Shown: piece by piece, positions 62,444 to 64,000 of the stretch | Position numbering within the stretch: position 1 is the stretch's first letter | How the letters are laid out: every line of letters starts with the position of its first letter | Source: Thermomonas sp. | GTDB lineage: Bacteria; Pseudomonadota; Gammaproteobacteria; Xanthomonadales; Xanthomonadaceae | NCBI GenBank assembly: GCA_020692565.1 | Contig: JAIMKJ010000008.1 | Coordinates: 1 to 64,000, forward strand | Length of the DNA stretch: 64,000 bases | Direction: 5' to 3' | The notes under the pieces: model-generated | What the model was told of the DNA's origin: nothing | Database searches by the model: none | Seen by the model: the letters and a program-made list of their open reading frames with translations, nothing else | Position numbers and translations under genes: made by a program

Positions 62444-63908
62444 CGCTGCAACCCATGACGCCGCGTCGGTGTGGGTGGTCGACGACGACCGCTCGGTGCG
62501 TTTCGTGCTGGCCACCGCGCTGCGCGAGGCGGGTTACGAGGTCACCGCGTTCGATTCGGCGCGGGGCGTGCTCGACGCCATCGGCGGCCGCGCGCCGCCG
62601 GAACTGCTGTTCACCGATGTGCGCATGCCCGGCGACGACGGGCTGGTGTTGCTGGATGCGATCAAGGCGCGTCATCCGCAGCTGCCGGTGATCGTGATGA
62701 GCGCCTACACCGACATCGCCAGCACCGCCGGCGCGTTCCGCGGCGGTGCGCACGAATTCCTGTCCAAACCCTTCGATCTCGATGCCGCGGTCGCGCTCGC
62801 AGCGCAGGCGCTGGCGCCCGGCCGCGCGCGACGCGGCGATGCCGTGGCGGTTGAATCGATGCCCACGATCGATGCGGCGGCCGGCGACGCGCTGGCCGGC
62901 GGTGCGCTGATCGGGGATGCCCCGGCGATGCAGGCGCTGTTCCGCGCCATCGGCCGCTTGGCGCAGGCGCCGCTGGGCGTGCTGGTGACCGGCGAAACCG
63001 GCACCGGCAAGGAACTGGTGGCGCGCGCGCTGCATCGCGAGTCGCCGCGCGCGCGCAAGCCGTTCATCGCGCTGAACACCGCGGCGGTTCCGTCGGAACT
63101 GCTGGAAAGCGAACTGTTCGGCCACGAGGCCGGCGCGTTCACCGGCGCCGTGCGCCGCCACGTCGGCCGCTTCGAACAGGCCGACGGCGGCACGCTGTTC
63201 CTCGATGAAATCGGCGACATGCCGCTGCCGCTGCAGACCCGGCTGCTGCGGGTGCTGGCCGAGAACGAATTCTTCCGCGTCGGCGGTCGCGAACTGATCC
63301 GCGTCGACGTGCGGGTGATCGCCGCGACCCACCAGAACCTCAACGCGCTGGTCGCCGAAGGCCGCTTCCGCGCCGATCTGCTGCATCGCCTCGACGTGGT
63401 GCGGCTGCAACTGCCGCCGCTGCGCGCGCGTCGCGACGACATCCCGCGCCTGTCCGAACGCTTCCTGCGCGCGGCGGCGCTGAAGTTCGACGCACCGGTC
63501 AAACGTTTCGCGCCCGCGGCGCTGCAGCGGATGCTCGCCCACGACTGGCCGGGCAATGTGCGCGAACTCGAAAACCTGTGCTGGCGGCTGGCCGCGCTGG
63601 CACCGGGCGACGTGATCGTGGCGGCGGATCTGGATGCGGTCTTCGCCGAGGGTGCGGTCGTCGCGCCCGTTTCGTCGGCGTCGCCGGATTGGGAAGCGGC
63701 GCTCGGCGCCTGGGCGCGCGCGCGGCTGGACGCGGGCAGCGTCGATCTCAACGCCGAAGCCCGCGCGCGGTTCGACAAGGCGCTGTTCGATGCCGCGCTG
63801 GCGCACACCGGCGGCCATCGTTCCGAAGCCGCGGCGAAGCTGGGCCTGGGCCGCAACACGCTGACCCGCAAGCTGGGATCGGGACGCAAACCGCGCAAGC
63901 CGGTGTAG
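62433..63908 (+). CDS. glnG: Sigma-54 activator NtrC
   Basis: 491 residues. Receiver domain with 'VVDDDRSVRFVL' and phospho-Asp in 'LLFTDVRMPGDDGL' (about residue 54). AAA+ domain with Walker A 'GETGTGKELVARAL', the sigma-54-contacting 'GAFTGA', Walker B 'GGTLFLDEIGD' and 'WPGNVRELENL'. A Fis-type helix-turn-helix closes it ('RSEAAAKLGLGRNTLTRKL'). It should bind the dyads at 18261-18304 and drive glnA. Translationally coupled to ntrB. Confidence 0.96.
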   Translation: MTHDAATHDAASVWVVDDDRSVRFVLATALREAGYEVTAFDSARGVLDAIGGRAPPELLFTDVRMPGDDGLVLLDAIKARHPQLPVIVMSAYTDIASTAGAFRGGAHEFLSKPFDLDAAVALAAQALAPGRARRGDAVAVESMPTIDAAAGDALAGGALIGDAPAMQALFRAIGRLAQAPLGVLVTGETGTGKELVARALHRESPRARKPFIALNTAAVPSELLESELFGHEAGAFTGAVRRHVGRFEQADGGTLFLDEIGDMPLPLQTRLLRVLAENEFFRVGGRELIRVDVRVIAATHQNLNALVAEGRFRADLLHRLDVVRLQLPPLRARRDDIPRLSERFLRAAALKFDAPVKRFAPAALQRMLAHDWPGNVRELENLCWRLAALAPGDVIVAADLDAVFAEGAVVAPVSSASPDWEAALGAWARARLDAGSVDLNAEARARFDKALFDAALAHTGGHRSEAAAKLGLGRNTLTRKLGSGRKPRKPV

Positions 63909-64000
63909 GAGGGGCTTCAGCCCCGAGCTCTTTCTCATGATTCCGATCATGCAATGGGCCGGCTACGCGCGAAAAGATCGGGCCTGAAGGCCCTCCTACG
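63905..64000. repeat. REP doublet after ntrC
   Basis: GTAGGAGGGGCTTCAGCCCC (overlapping the ntrC stop codon) is matched by the inverted GGGCCTGAAGGCCCTCCTAC at the window edge. Same family as 51387-51587; probably also the ntrC transcript end. Confidence 0.85.

Overview
High-GC chromosomal DNA, most probably from a member of the Xanthomonadaceae (Lysobacter/Luteimonas-like). Reasons: an alpha-lytic-protease-type secreted serine protease, an S46 dipeptidyl-peptidase, two proteins ending in (or resembling) the XVIPCD signal of Xanthomonas-type type IV secretion effectors, a sigma factor/Ser-Thr kinase pair typical of the group, and REP-type palindromes in the gaps. The codon bias opens very long antisense ORFs; these were discarded. 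No tRNA, rRNA or CRISPR was seen.

Layout. 0-2 kb: small housekeeping genes (DUF6678-like, PEBP, RDD). 2.1-7.4 kb: a 1758-residue phospholipase-D-like protein with a C-terminal XVIPCD, probably a T4SS antibacterial effector, followed by convergent META-domain lipoproteins. 9-11 kb: BenE-type transporter and UppP. 11.2-13 kb: an AT-rich insert carrying a convergent HigB/HigA-like pair next to the 3' stump of a protease gene; the intact protease paralogue follows at 13.1-14.7 kb. 15-18 kb: a PlpD-like patatin and a fatty acid hydroxylase-superfamily protein.

18.2-22.6 kb: nitrogen assimilation (glnA, GNAT, PII, amtB), with a consensus sigma-54 promoter and two NtrC-like sites upstream of glnA. 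The sensor and activator, ntrB-ntrC, lie at 61.3-63.9 kb.

22.6-29.3 kb is the most interesting segment. It is a compact six-gene RiPP cluster: P450, precursor peptide ending Trp-Leu-Tyr-Asp, MNIO (DUF692) oxidase, partner protein with a PqqD-like recognition domain, B12-radical SAM enzyme and methyltransferase. The enzyme set matches, from memory, the aminopyruvatide type described from Burkholderia, but the core has Trp and the leader is a histone-like Lys/Ala repeat. Next to it (29.3-32.9 kb) is a MarR-controlled operon (MarR, ArsN1-like acetyltransferase, flavoprotein with a Cys-rich tail, hydroxylase-superfamily membrane protein) with the same operator twice.

33-45 kb: a subtilisin with C-terminal repeats, an unknown secreted protein, an ECF sigma/kinase pair, an S46 peptidase, and a second putative T4SS effector behind an exported possible immunity protein. 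45-47 kb: small genes. 47.3-49.9 kb: an AT-rich three-gene ABC-3C-type predicted defence system between palindromic repeats. 50-58.3 kb: another hydroxylase-superfamily protein, a secreted alpha-amylase-family enzyme, an Lnt-like fusion protein with no ATG start, and an SGNH hydrolase. 59-60.4 kb: a zeta-toxin pair. 60.7 kb to the end: an FMN reductase and ntrBC.
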